Shown here: one piece after another, positions 43,429 through 52,399 of the stretch | Numbering within the stretch: position 1 is the stretch's first letter | How the letters are laid out: each line of letters begins with the position of its first letter | Assembly (NCBI RefSeq): GCF_009793335.1 | Contig: NZ_WING01000003.1 | Coordinates: 1,196,045-1,260,044 of the forward strand | Direction: 5' to 3' | Length of the DNA: 64,000 nt | From: Actinomadura sp. J1-007 | GTDB lineage: Bacteria; Actinomycetota; Actinomycetes; Streptosporangiales; Streptosporangiaceae | Program-made: the position numbers and the translations under genes | The notes under the pieces: model-generated | The model's database searches: none | What the model saw: only the letters and a program-made list of their open reading frames with translations | What the model was told of the DNA's origin: nothing

Positions 43429-44289
43429 TCAGGGGCACGCCTGGCGCTCGGCCGGGAGCTCGACCGCCTTGCGGATGGAGCTGAGGCCGAGGCGCTCGGA
43501 CTCGGCGCAGAACCTGCCGGGCGGGATCTCGTACTCGGCGTGGAACACCGGCTTTCCCGCGCGGACGAACGGCGTCAGCCGCTCGCACTCGCCGTACTGG
43601 GCGCACTGCTCGTTGACCGCGAAGTCCATGTCGCCGACGAGCTGCGGGATCTGGCCGAGGTCGTTCTTCAGGCCCACGGCCAGCCCGCGCCGGTGCGCCT
43701 CGTCCGCGAGCATCCGGTTGAACGCGAGCTGCTGCGCGGACGTCAGCGGGAAGCCGGTGTCCTTCTGGTAGCCGTCCATCCAGTCGGGCTCGACCGCGTC
43801 GAAGCCCTTGCTCTTGCACTGGTCGAGCCGCGACGCCCAGATGGGCCGCACCGCGTCGATCCGGCGGATGTCGACCCAGCGTTCGCCGGGCCACCCGTCC
43901 ACGCCCTTGCCGAGCGCCGCCTTCGGGAACCTGCCGTAGTCGGGACGCCAGTTCTCGGCCGTGCCGATCGCGGTGTAGCAGATCACCTTGCGGCCCGCCC
44001 GGTGCAGCTCGGCGACCGTCGCCGCGGGCGTCTCGAACAGGTCCACGTCGTACACCGCGGCGGGCACGGAGGTGTCGATCTTGCCGCTGAGCTGCCACTG
44101 CCACGACACCCCGGCCTTCGGCCGCCACCACGACGCCGCCCCGCGCGCCCCCGACGGCGCCTGCGCCGCCGGGGACCGGGACGCCGGGCCTCCCCCCGAG
44201 CCGTCGTCCGACCCGCCGTCCGATCCGCCGCACGCCGCGGCCATCGCGACGAGGCACACCGCCGCCACCGCACGGGCAACCCGCGTCAT
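43429..44289 (-). CDS. Secreted GH114-like (TM1410-type) glycoside hydrolase
   Basis: A 286-residue exported protein of the family of endo-alpha-1,4-polygalactosaminidases. An N-terminal signal (MTRVARAVAAVCLVAMAAAC) ends at a Cys followed by a Gly/Ser/Asp-rich stretch, suggesting a lipoprotein, although the lipobox lacks the usual Leu at -3. The catalytic barrel begins near SWQWQLSG and shows YDVDLFET, KVICYTAIGTAENWRPDY, GFDAVEPDWMDGY (acidic residues typical of the family active site), GLKNDLGQ and FHAEYE. The ATG at 44289 follows GGGGAG; a longer frame upstream is not conserved. The gene is convergent with the small LAL-coupled gene and stands alone. The natural substrate is unknown, probably galactosaminoglycan-like. 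Confidence 0.85.
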   Translation of the reverse strand: MTRVARAVAAVCLVAMAAACGGSDGGSDDGSGGGPASRSPAAQAPSGARGAASWWRPKAGVSWQWQLSGKIDTSVPAAVYDVDLFETPAATVAELHRAGRKVICYTAIGTAENWRPDYGRFPKAALGKGVDGWPGERWVDIRRIDAVRPIWASRLDQCKSKGFDAVEPDWMDGYQKDTGFPLTSAQQLAFNRMLADEAHRRGLAVGLKNDLGQIPQLVGDMDFAVNEQCAQYGECERLTPFVRAGKPVFHAEYEIPPGRFCAESERLGLSSIRKAVELPAERQACP

Positions 44290-44448
44290 CACCACTCCCC
44301 GAGAAGCCGAAGCGGGCGGCGCGCCATCGCGCCCCCCGCGCACAGCCAGTGATCCTATCCGCCCTCCGGAGGACGTCTCCCCAGGCCAACGGGGTACGGA
44401 CGCCGGGAGCCCGGTGGCGCGGGGGCGCAGGGGTGCGGTGGCGCGGGG

Positions 44449-45090
44449 TCAGGGGACGAAGCGCTCCAGGATGCGGTCCATCCCGCTCGTCCAGTTGACC
44501 CGCAGGGCCGCGACGGCGCCCTCGACGTCGGCGGTCAGCAGGTGCTCGGCGATGCGCTCGTGCTCCACGGCCGAACGCTCCAGCATGTCCTGGTCGCCGA
44601 CCACGACGCGTTCGTAGCGGTGCATCGTGAGCTTCAGGGACGCGATGAGGTCCATGAGGCGGTCGTTGGGGCAGCCCGACAGCAGCAGGTCGTGCCAGGC
44701 GTCGTCGTAGCGCTCGATGACCTTGTAGGCGGCCTGGGGCTCGGAGAACGCCCGCGCCTCCGCGAGGAGGCGCGGGGCGATCGACTTCAGGAACGCCGGA
44801 TCGGACAGCCGCAGCGCGAGCGACTCCATCTCGCTGACGATGGTCGTCAGGTCGCGGAACTCCTTGCTGCTCATCGGCGCGAACCGGAACCCCTTGCCCC
44901 GCTCGCTGCGGATGACGCCCTCGCGTTCGAGCGAGATCAGCGCCTCACGCAGCGGGGTGCGGCTCACCCCGAGCTCGGTGGAGAGCTGGCTCTCGTTGAT
45001 CGGCTCGTCCGCGGCGAACTCTCCCCGGCCGAGCCGGACGAGCAGCTCGTCCTTGATCTGTTCGCGCAGCGGACGGCGCTCGATCGGCAT
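44449..45090 (-). CDS. GntR-family regulator, FCD (FadR-like) subfamily
   Basis: A 213-residue repressor-type protein. The winged helix at 1-75 (LREQIKDELLVRLGRGEF, NESQLSTELGVSRTPLREALISLEREGVI) is followed by an all-helical FCD ligand-binding domain with the metal-binding histidine pattern (DDAWHDLLL, HRYERV, EHERIAEHL). It is the last gene of the operon gcvPA-gcvPB-NAD-kinase-like-SDR, 21 nt after the SDR stop, with AAGGAAG upstream of its ATG. A likely target is the perfect palindrome GCTGTATACAGC between gcvPA and the sugar operon, which fits the TGTATACA-type operators reported for this subfamily. The effector is unknown. Confidence 0.92.
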   Translation of the reverse strand: MPIERRPLREQIKDELLVRLGRGEFAADEPINESQLSTELGVSRTPLREALISLEREGVIRSERGKGFRFAPMSSKEFRDLTTIVSEMESLALRLSDPAFLKSIAPRLLAEARAFSEPQAAYKVIERYDDAWHDLLLSGCPNDRLMDLIASLKLTMHRYERVVVGDQDMLERSAVEHERIAEHLLTADVEGAVAALRVNWTSGMDRILERFVP

Positions 45091-45111
45091 GCTCTTCCTT
45101 CTGTTCGGGTT

Positions 45112-45873
45112 TCACGCTGTCCCGGCGCCGTCGACCGCGATCACCGCGCCGCTCACGAAGGCGGCCATGTCGGCGGCGAGGAACGCCACGGTGCCCGCGA
45201 TGTCGCGCGGCCGGCCGATGCGGCCGAGGGGCCGGTCGGCGGCGTCCTGGTAGAACGCGTCGACCGTTTCGCCGAGCTGGCGGGCCTCGTCGGCGAGCAT
45301 CCCGGTGGCCGTGTCGCCCGGGCAGACGCAGTTGACGCGGATGTTGCGCGGTCCGTGGTCGATCGCCATCGCCCGGGTCATGTTGACCACCGCTCCCTTG
45401 GACGCACAGTACGATACGGCCTGGGCGCCGCCCTTGATGCCCCAACCGGAACCGGTGTTGATGATGCTGCCACCTCCGGCCGCCTCCATCAGGGGAATCA
45501 CCCGGCTGCTCATCAGCATGATCGACTTGATGTTGACGGCCATCACCAGGTCCCAGTCGTCCTCGGTGATCTCGCACACAGTCGAGCGGCGGATGATGCC
45601 CGCGTTGTTGAACAGGATCTCCACCCCGCCGTGGACGTCGCGGGCGGTCGCGACGACGCGTTCGCAGTCGGCGGCCTTGGAGACGTCGCAGCGCACGAAG
45701 TCCGCCGCGCCGCCCGCCTTGGTGATCTCCGCGGCGGCCTCGGCGCCGCGCTCCTCGTCGACGTCGGCGAGCACCACCGCGGCGCCGAGCTCGGCGAGCA
45801 GCCCCGCGGTGGCCCGGCCGATGCCCGACCCGGCGCCGGTGACGATGGCGCGCTTCCCGGACAGATCGATCAT
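45112..45873 (-). CDS. SDR-family oxidoreductase
   Basis: A 253-residue classical short-chain dehydrogenase. The NAD(P) motif TGAGSGIG is at 12-19, VLADVDEER suggests NAD preference (Asp at the end of strand 2), NNAG follows, and the catalytic set has Ser near INTGSGWG and YCASK as Tyr/Lys. The last residues (SGAVIAVDGAGTA) are typical of the family. AAGGAG precedes the ATG. The genes on both sides are in the same operon, with gaps of 24 and 21 nt. Its substrate is not evident; family members act on sugars, polyols or 3-oxoacyl compounds, and the neighbouring sugar operon makes a sugar or polyol plausible. Confidence 0.92.
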   Translation of the reverse strand: MIDLSGKRAIVTGAGSGIGRATAGLLAELGAAVVLADVDEERGAEAAAEITKAGGAADFVRCDVSKAADCERVVATARDVHGGVEILFNNAGIIRRSTVCEITEDDWDLVMAVNIKSIMLMSSRVIPLMEAAGGGSIINTGSGWGIKGGAQAVSYCASKGAVVNMTRAMAIDHGPRNIRVNCVCPGDTATGMLADEARQLGETVDAFYQDAADRPLGRIGRPRDIAGTVAFLAADMAAFVSGAVIAVDGAGTA

Positions 45874-45897
45874 TTCTTCTCCTTCGTCGGACGGGTG

Positions 45898-47001
45898 TCA
45901 GCGGACGGGGTACACGGCGGTGCGGCTCCGCCCGGTGATGACGCGGACATGGCCGGCCAGCTCGCGGTCCAGCTCGTCGTCCCCGGTGTCGACCAGGAGC
46001 GGGCGGCCGCCGAGCGCGGCGAGCTTCGCCTCGGTGGCGACGACGAGCAGCCGGTCGCGGCCGGCGGCGCGCAGGGTCTCCGGGGAGATCTGCTGGTTGC
46101 CCCGGCCGAGCAGGAACCCCTGCCCGCCGATCGGGGTCACCGCGACCCAGGCGGGGCCGGAACGGGCGAGGGCGGCGAGCGGCTCGGCCGGAAGGTCGGT
46201 CGCCACCGCCGTCCCGCCGCGCAGGGCGTTGACGCCCATCACGGGGACGTCCGCGCCGAGCGCGGCGGCGACGGCCCGGGTCGTGCTCCCGGGCCCGAGG
46301 ACGAGCAGGTCGGACGGCGGGACGCGGGCGGCCAGCTCCGCGGCGATGCCCTCGACCGAGCCGGGCGACGGCGCCGAGCTGCCCGTCTTGCGCTGCTGGA
46401 TCCGGACCGGGACGTCCGGCACCCGCAGGTGCCCGTACAGGCGGGCCGACACGCGGCCCTGCCGGACCGACTCCTCGTCCAGGTCCATGACCTCGGCGTC
46501 GCGGAGCGGCACGCCGCCCGACGCCATGGCCGCCGCGGCCTCCCCGGCGGCGCGCGGGCTCACCCCGAACACCGCCGAGTGCATCTTCACGCCGGTCGGC
46601 ACGCCGAGGACGGGCACGGACGCGCCCACGGCGTCGAGCACGTCGCGCGCCGTCCCGTCCCCGCCCGCGAACAGCAGCAGGTCCACGAGCGGGGCGAGCG
46701 CCCGCGCGGCGGCGCGGGTGTCGGCGGGCGCGGTCGGGTCGCCCGGCTCGTAGCGGACCTCGAAGGCCGCGCCCGCCGCCCCGGCCGCGTCGGCGCCCAT
46801 GGGCCCGGCGGCGGTCAGGACGGGCGGGACGCCGCCGAGCCGGGCGCGCAGCTCGGCCAGGGCGAGCGCGGCCCGCTCCGACGCGCGGGGCCGGGCCCCT
46901 AGCGCGCGGGCGCGCGCCTGGACGGCCGCGCCGTCGCTGCCCTTCAGGCCGGCCCGGCCGCCGAGCCCGGCGACCGGGTTGACCACCAGACCGAACCTCA
47001 C
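45898..47001 (-). CDS. ATP-NAD/AcoX kinase family protein
   Basis: A 367-residue predicted NAD or related kinase. GLVVNPVAGLGG at the start and LLLFAGGDGTARDV at about 110-125 are the nucleotide-kinase signatures of the NAD kinase/diacylglycerol kinase superfamily. GVPTGVKMHSAVFGVSP is the second conserved block. The C-terminal half (DLLVLGPGSTTRAV, VTPIGGQGFLLGRGNQQISPETL) is characteristic of the AcoX-like branch rather than housekeeping NadK. The GTG at 47001 overlaps the gcvPB stop as GTGA. Its position in an operon with the glycine decarboxylase subunits and an SDR suggests a dedicated cofactor function, but the true substrate is not known. Confidence 0.85.
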   Translation of the reverse strand: MRFGLVVNPVAGLGGRAGLKGSDGAAVQARARALGARPRASERAALALAELRARLGGVPPVLTAAGPMGADAAGAAGAAFEVRYEPGDPTAPADTRAAARALAPLVDLLLFAGGDGTARDVLDAVGASVPVLGVPTGVKMHSAVFGVSPRAAGEAAAAMASGGVPLRDAEVMDLDEESVRQGRVSARLYGHLRVPDVPVRIQQRKTGSSAPSPGSVEGIAAELAARVPPSDLLVLGPGSTTRAVAAALGADVPVMGVNALRGGTAVATDLPAEPLAALARSGPAWVAVTPIGGQGFLLGRGNQQISPETLRAAGRDRLLVVATEAKLAALGGRPLLVDTGDDELDRELAGHVRVITGRSRTAVYPVR

Positions 47002-48584
47002 GCGCCGAGGATCTTCCTGCGGTACGCGCGCCAGGTGACCGCCCAGGTCGCCGGGTCCTCCAGCGTCTCCTCGCGGACCCGGTGCACGGTGGAGCGGTGC
47101 GGCGCGGTCCGGACGGCCTCGGCGTCGTCGTACGCCTCGCGCGCCACCTCGGCGAGGATCGCGGCGTACTCGTCCAGGTCGGCCTTGGAGTACGACTCGG
47201 TCGGCTCCAGGGTCATCGGCTCCGGCACCACGTACGGGTGGTGGCTCGTCCAGTAGTGCGTGCCGAAGTCGGCGGCGCGCAGGCCGATCTCCTCGCTGTG
47301 CACGCCGGTGTCCTCGGCGAGCTCGGCCCAGCTGTAGCGCACCTGCTCGACGCGCCGGCGGCCCTCGGCGTACGGGGCGGACACGCCGCGGATCTCCAGG
47401 ACCTTCTTCATCAGGTAGTTGTTGTTGAGCGCCGCGACCTCGGCCACCTCGCGCAGCCCCTCGGCGCCGAGCGACATGATCCACGCGTACGCGCGGACGA
47501 GGTTCGGGACGACCCCGTAGAACGGCCGGACCTTCCCGACGGAGCCGGGCCGGTCGTCGTCGAGCCGGTACGCGGTCCCGTCGAACTCGACGGTCGGCCT
47601 CGGCAGGTACGGCACGAGCGCCTCGGAGACGCCGCACGCGCCCGCCCCCGGGCCGCCGCAGCCGTGCGGGGTCGAGAACGTCTTGTGCAGGTTGAAGTGG
47701 CACAGGTCGAACCCGGCGTCGCGGGCGCGGGTGATGCCGAGGATGCCGTTGGCGTTGGCCTGGTCGTAGCAGGCGAGCCCGCCCGCCTCGTGCACGGTCC
47801 GGACGAACTCCTCGATCCGGGGGTTGAAGATCCCGGTGTCCTCGGGGTTGGTGATGAGCAGCGCGGCGGTCCGGGGGCCGACCGCGGCCTTGAGGGCCTC
47901 CAGGTCGGGGTAGCCGTCGGCGTCCGGGTAGAGGGTGATGACCTTGAACCCGGCGGTCTTGGCGCAGGCGGCGTTGGACGGGTGCGAGAAGATCGTGGTG
48001 ATGACCTCGTCGCGCTGGTCCAGCTCGCCGCGGTCGGCGAAGTACGCGCGGATCATCGCGACGTTGGCGTAGATCGCCGCCGAGCCCGCGCCCGGCTGGA
48101 GCGAGACCCGGTCCATCCCTGAGATCTCGGCGAGCATCCCCTCCAGCCGGTGCACGATCTCCAGCACGCCCTGCACGGTCCGCTCGTCCTGGAGCGGGTG
48201 CAGCTCGGCGACCCGGTGGTCGCGGGCGAACTGCTCGTTGATCTTCGGGCTGTACTTCATCGTGCAGGTGCCCTGGCCGACGTCGATGTTGAGGTCGGCG
48301 CCGAGGTTCTCCTGGGAGAGCCGCAGGTAGTGCCGCAGGACGTGCAGCTGCGACAGCTCCGGCAGGGCGGGCGGGGCCGTCCGGCGCAGCGCGTCCGGCA
48401 GCTCGTTCGGCACGGCGCCGTCGAGGGGGACCTCCGGTTCGGGCACGAGGACGCCGCGCTCGCCGGGGGTGGACAGCTCGAACAGCAGCGGCTCGTCCCA
48501 GCGCGCCTGGTGGAAGCGGCGCAGCGGCGGCTTGGGGCCGATCTTCGCGTCGGCGGGGGTGACGGAGACGGGGGCGGTCCTCAC
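46998..48584 (-). CDS. gcvPB: Glycine dehydrogenase (decarboxylating) subunit 2
   Basis: The PLP-binding C-terminal half of the two-subunit P-protein of the glycine cleavage system, 528 residues. It decarboxylates glycine and passes the aminomethyl group to lipoyl-H protein. The PLP lysine is in HFNLHKTFSTPHG (about residue 301), followed by the Gly-rich CGGPGAG loop. LYPDADGYPDLEAL, TNPEDTGIFNPRIEE and CYDQANANGILG are family blocks. The GTG at 48584 overlaps the gcvPA stop as GTGA. No T, H or L protein gene is in the window, so the P-protein must use components encoded elsewhere or serve another reaction. Confidence 0.95.
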   Translation of the reverse strand: MRTAPVSVTPADAKIGPKPPLRRFHQARWDEPLLFELSTPGERGVLVPEPEVPLDGAVPNELPDALRRTAPPALPELSQLHVLRHYLRLSQENLGADLNIDVGQGTCTMKYSPKINEQFARDHRVAELHPLQDERTVQGVLEIVHRLEGMLAEISGMDRVSLQPGAGSAAIYANVAMIRAYFADRGELDQRDEVITTIFSHPSNAACAKTAGFKVITLYPDADGYPDLEALKAAVGPRTAALLITNPEDTGIFNPRIEEFVRTVHEAGGLACYDQANANGILGITRARDAGFDLCHFNLHKTFSTPHGCGGPGAGACGVSEALVPYLPRPTVEFDGTAYRLDDDRPGSVGKVRPFYGVVPNLVRAYAWIMSLGAEGLREVAEVAALNNNYLMKKVLEIRGVSAPYAEGRRRVEQVRYSWAELAEDTGVHSEEIGLRAADFGTHYWTSHHPYVVPEPMTLEPTESYSKADLDEYAAILAEVAREAYDDAEAVRTAPHRSTVHRVREETLEDPATWAVTWRAYRRKILGA

Positions 48585-50017
48585 TTGACGAGCTCCTCCA
48601 GGGCGGCGGCCAGACGGTCGATGTCGTCCTTGCTGTGGACTTCGGTGACGCAGTACAGGGCGTCGGTCTCGGACGGGGCGCCGCGGCGGGGCGCCGCGCC
48701 GTCCCGCGCGGGGGCGTAGGAGCCGGGCAGGGGGGAGCCGCCGAAGATCCCGCGTTCGAGCAGGCCGTCGTTGATCTCCGCGACGGTCGCCGTGCCGGTG
48801 AACCGCACGGCGAAGTCGGCGAAGTGCGCGGCGCCCGCGTACGGGAGCTCGACGCCGGGGACCTCGGCGAGCCGGTTCATCGCGTAGCGGGTGCGCGCCA
48901 TGATCGTCTCTCCGATCTCGCGCATCCCCTGGGGGCCCATCACCGCGAGGTAGACCCCGGCGGTGATGCCGTTGAGCGCGGCGGCGGTGCCGACCCACTC
49001 CTTGCCCTCCTCGCGCAGCGCGAACGAGGTGCGGTCGTAGGCGACGTCGCCGAAGCCCCACTCGCCCTCGACCGAGGTCGGCGCGACGCCGAACAGCCGC
49101 GAGGGGAACTCGGCGACGAACCGCTCCTCGTCCCGGGTCGCGATGAACCCGGCGTTGCCGCCGCCGAAGCTCATGTGCACGCCGAGCGGCTGCACGTCGC
49201 CGCAGGCGATGTCCGCGCCGTACGACGCGGGCGGCGCGACGACGCCGAGCGACATGGGGTTGCAGCCGACGACGTAGAGGGCGCCCGCCCCGTGCGCGGC
49301 CTCGCCGAGCGCGGGCAGCGCCGGGTCGACGAGCCCGAGCGCGGACGGCGCCTCGGCGTAGACGGCGGCGACGTCGCCCGCGGCCAGCTCGGCGCGGACG
49401 GCGTCCAGGTCGGCCAGGCCCGTCGCGGGCGACACCGGGACGACCACGACGTCGTGCACCGGCCGGACGTAGTCCTCGATCTTCGAGAGCTTGTCCGGCG
49501 CGACCGCCGACGCGACCAGCAGCCGCCGGGCGCCGGTGATCCGCCCGGCCATGCGCAGCGCGGTGCCGGCCGCCTGGAAGCCGTCGTAGACCGGAACGGT
49601 CACGACGTCGGCCTCCAGCAGCTCGCCCATGAGCGACTGGTACTCCCAGAGCGCCTGGAACCGGCCGTGGTCCTCGTACGGCTCGCCCGCGTACGCCGTC
49701 AGGAACTCGCTGCGGTTGACGACCTCGTCCACGACGGCGGGGACGTGGTGCTGGTAGACGCCCGCGCCGAGGAAGCTCAGGGTGTCGCGCGCGCTGCGGT
49801 TGCGGGCGAGCAGCCCGCCGACGTGCCGGGCGAGCGCCGCCTCCGAGCGCAGCGGCGCGGGCAGGTCGAGCGGGCGCCGCAGCCGGATGCTCTCGGGCAC
49901 GTCCGCGTAGAACTCCTCCACGCTCGCGGCCCCGACCTCGGCGAGCATCGCGCGCTTGGTCTCGGGGACCGAGTTCGGGATGTACGGATGGACGAAGGGT
50001 TCTCGCTGACCGGTCAA
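48581..50017 (-). CDS. gcvPA: Glycine dehydrogenase (decarboxylating) subunit 1
   Basis: N-terminal subunit of the split P-protein, about 478 residues. It shows HPYIPNSVPETKRAMLAEVG at the start, FLGAGVYQHHVPAVVDEV, LTAYAGEPYEDHGRFQALWEYQSLMGELL and VYDGFQAAGTALRMA, all typical of GcvPA, and CGDVQPLGVHMSFGGGNAGF near the middle. The frame is open upstream to 50158, but that would cross the divergent promoter and operator and the start of the sugar operon. The TTG at 50017 is therefore preferred, just before conserved sequence; GGGAAG is a weak ribosome site. A loop near the C-terminus (ARDGAAPRRGAPSETDA) is family-atypical. First gene of the operon. Confidence 0.93.
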   Translation of the reverse strand: MTGQREPFVHPYIPNSVPETKRAMLAEVGAASVEEFYADVPESIRLRRPLDLPAPLRSEAALARHVGGLLARNRSARDTLSFLGAGVYQHHVPAVVDEVVNRSEFLTAYAGEPYEDHGRFQALWEYQSLMGELLEADVVTVPVYDGFQAAGTALRMAGRITGARRLLVASAVAPDKLSKIEDYVRPVHDVVVVPVSPATGLADLDAVRAELAAGDVAAVYAEAPSALGLVDPALPALGEAAHGAGALYVVGCNPMSLGVVAPPASYGADIACGDVQPLGVHMSFGGGNAGFIATRDEERFVAEFPSRLFGVAPTSVEGEWGFGDVAYDRTSFALREEGKEWVGTAAALNGITAGVYLAVMGPQGMREIGETIMARTRYAMNRLAEVPGVELPYAGAAHFADFAVRFTGTATVAEINDGLLERGIFGGSPLPGSYAPARDGAAPRRGAPSETDALYCVTEVHSKDDIDRLAAALEELVK

Positions 50018-50089
50018 TGCTCCCCGCTTCCCGAAAGCTTCTCGCAAGCCTTCTCGCCAAACTCTTGACGCAAACACGGCATTCGGTGT

Positions 50090-50101
50090 GCTGTATACAG
50101 C
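50090..50101. promoter_or_regulatory. Perfect palindrome GCTGTATACAGC, candidate GntR operator
   Basis: A 12-bp perfect dyad 30 nt upstream of the sugar-operon start and 73 nt upstream of gcvPA. TTGACG, a possible -35 for the plus strand, is at 50065-50070. TGTATACA-type sites are known for FCD-GntR proteins, and such a protein is encoded in the divergent operon. Binding is inferred. Confidence 0.6.
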
Positions 50102-50130
50102 ATTCAGCATTCCGGTGTCAGGAGGCAAGG

Positions 50131-51479
50131 GTGCGAACCAACCGGATACAACCGACACGACGGTCGATACTGGCCGCCGGAGTCGCGGGCGCCGCCACGG
50201 CGGTCCTGGCCGCGAGCGGCTGCGCCGCGGGAGGCACGGGAACGAGGCGGGACGGCCCGAAGCTGGACGCCGGGGCCTCTGCGACCGCGGTCAAGGGACA
50301 CCTCACGGTCTGGTCCTGGGACGTGGCCGCGACGGCGCTCAAGCGCCTGGCCCCCGAGTTCGAGCGGCGCCACCCCGGTGTCACGGTCGACATCGTCGAC
50401 ATCGGCTACGACAACGCCTACGACAAGATCACGGTCGGGCTGAAGTCGGGCAAGGGACTGCCCGACATCACCACGGTCGAGGGCCCGCGCGTACAGAGCT
50501 TCATCGGCAACTTCCCGTCCGGCTTCTACGACCTGACCGCGCTCGCGGGCCCGTACAAGGACCGCTTCGACCAGGCGGCCTGGCGCACCGCGTCCGACGA
50601 GAAAGGGCGGGTGCTCGCGCTGCCCTGGGACACCGGGCCGTGCGCGCTGTACTACCGCCGCGACCACTTCCAGGAGGCGGGCGTCGACCCGAACGCGCTC
50701 CGGACGTGGGACGACTACGTCCGCGCGGGCGAGCAGATCAAGGCCAAGACCGGCAAGAAGCTGCTCGCCCTCGACAACGCCGAGGACAACACGTTCCTGC
50801 TGCTCCTCCAGCAGCAGGGGCAGGGCTACTTCAAGGACGGCAAGGTCGCGGTCGGGACCCCGCAGGCCCTGCGCGCGATGACGCTGCTGAAGACGCTCAG
50901 GGACAAGGACCTGATCGCGTTCGAGCGCGGCTGGGACGGCTACGTCACCGCGACCAAGGAGGGCAAGATCGCGACCGCGCCGTACGCGGCGTGGTGGGCC
51001 GGGACGCTGACCGGCGAGATGAAGGAGCTGAAGGGCAAGTTCGGCGTCGTCCCGCTGCCCGCGTTCGACGCCGGAGGGGTCCGCACGTCCAACAACGGCG
51101 GCTCGCTGCTCGCGGTGACCGCGCAGACCGGGAACGCGCGGACGGCCTGGGCGTTCACCCAGTTCATCCTGGCCGACAGCGCCAACCAGGTCTCGATGCT
51201 CCAGCACGAGGGGCTGTTCCCGGCCTTCCTGCCCGCGCTCCAGGACCCGTACCTGGCCAAGCCCAGCGACTACTTCGGCGGGCAGCCGGTCAACAAGACG
51301 TTCGCCGACCTCGTCCGGTCGATCCCCCGATCGACTACACCAAGGACCACGCGAAGGCGGCCGAGCTCGTCTGGTCGGCCAACGGCGGCGTGCTGCTGCG
51401 CGGCAAGGACCCGAAGAAGACGCTCGGCTCGACGGCCGAGCAGATCGCGTCCGCCACCGGCCGCGAGATCGCCGCCTAG
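50131..51479 (+). pseudogene. Sugar ABC transporter substrate-binding lipoprotein (frame broken at C run)
   Basis: Extracellular binding protein of a carbohydrate ABC importer, about 448 residues when repaired. The GTG at 50131 has AGGAGG 5 nt upstream. The N-terminus combines a twin-arginine-like PTRRSILAAG with a lipobox LAASGC, then the mature region LTVWSWDVAATALKRLAPEFERRHPGVTVDIVD typical of family 1 binding proteins. The frame is lost at 51324-51328: with C6 instead of C5 the sequence continues as IPPIDYTKDHAKAAELVWSANGG to a TAG at 51477. The conserved ending in the second frame argues for sequence error rather than decay. First gene of the operon; it delivers an unidentified sugar, perhaps a galactoside given the enzymes downstream. 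Confidence 0.88.
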
Positions 51480-51483
51480 GGCC

Positions 51484-52399
51484 ATGGCCGTCCAGACGCG
51501 CACACGCGCCGTCCTGCCCCACGACGACGCGCCCCCGCAACGGCGCCGCCTCCGGCTCACGCACTGGGTGTTCGCCGGACCCGCGGCCGTCCTCTTCGTC
51601 GCCTTCTTCGCCTACCCCTGGGCGCCAGCCTGTGGCAGAGCTTCACGTCCGAACGGGACGGCGCCACGGTGTGGGTCGGGCTCGCCCAGTACCGGCGGAT
51701 GCTCGACGACCCCGTGCTGCTCCAGTCGCTCGTCAACACCGGCCTGCTGCTGCTGATCCAGGTCCCGGTGATGATCGGCCTGGCGCTGGTGCTGGCCGGA
51801 GTGCTCAACGCCTCGTGGCTGCGGTTCCGCGGCGGGTGGCGGCTGATGTACTTCCTGCCCGCGGTGACCACGCTCGTGGCGTACTCGGTGGTGTTCCGGG
51901 TGCTGCTGAAGACCGACGGCGGCGCGGCCAACCAGTTCATCGGGATGTTCGGGTTCGGGCCGGTCGACTGGCTGAACGACACCGCCTGGTCCAGGATCTC
52001 GCTGATCCTGTCCATCACCTGGCGGTGGACGGGCTACAACGCCGTGATCCTGCTGGCCGGGCTCCAGGGCGTCGGCCGGGAGCAGTACGAGGCCGCGGCG
52101 ATCGACGGGGCCGGGGCGTTCACCACGTTCACCCGCGTGATCGTCCCGCAGCTCAGGCCCGTGATCCTGTTCTGCACGATCACCTCGACGATCGGCACGC
52201 TCCAGCTCTTCGACGAGAACTACGTGCTGACGCGGGGCGGGCCCGACAACGCCACCATGACCCCGTCCTCTACCTCTACAAGGTCGGCTTCGACCAGATG
52301 GACTTCGGCTACGCCGCCGCGATCGCCTGGGTGGTCGTGGCGCTCATCGCCCTGGTCTCCCTGGTGCAGTTCCGGCTGCTCGGAAGGGAGCGCGCGTGA
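51484..52399 (+). pseudogene. Sugar ABC transporter permease 1 (two frame breaks at C runs)
   Basis: Inner-membrane permease of the MalF/UgpA type, about 306 residues when repaired. The ATG at 51484 lies 4 nt after the binding protein stop. WVFAGPAAVLFVAFFAYP is the first membrane segment. The coding frame changes at 51615-51618 (C4, C5 expected, giving YPLGASLWQSF) and at 52261-52264 (C4, C5 expected, giving TMTPVLYLYKVGF). Between the breaks the sequence is a normal permease with the EAA loop EQYEAAAIDGAGAFTTFTRVIVPQLRP. The stop overlaps the next start as GTGA. The two missing bases are most simply consensus errors. Confidence 0.87.

Noticed and set aside
50018..50158. Upstream extension of gcvPA to the ATG at 50158
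   Set aside because: It would run through the divergent promoter, the GCTGTATACAGC dyad and the start of the sugar-binding protein; the conserved N-terminus begins after 50017.
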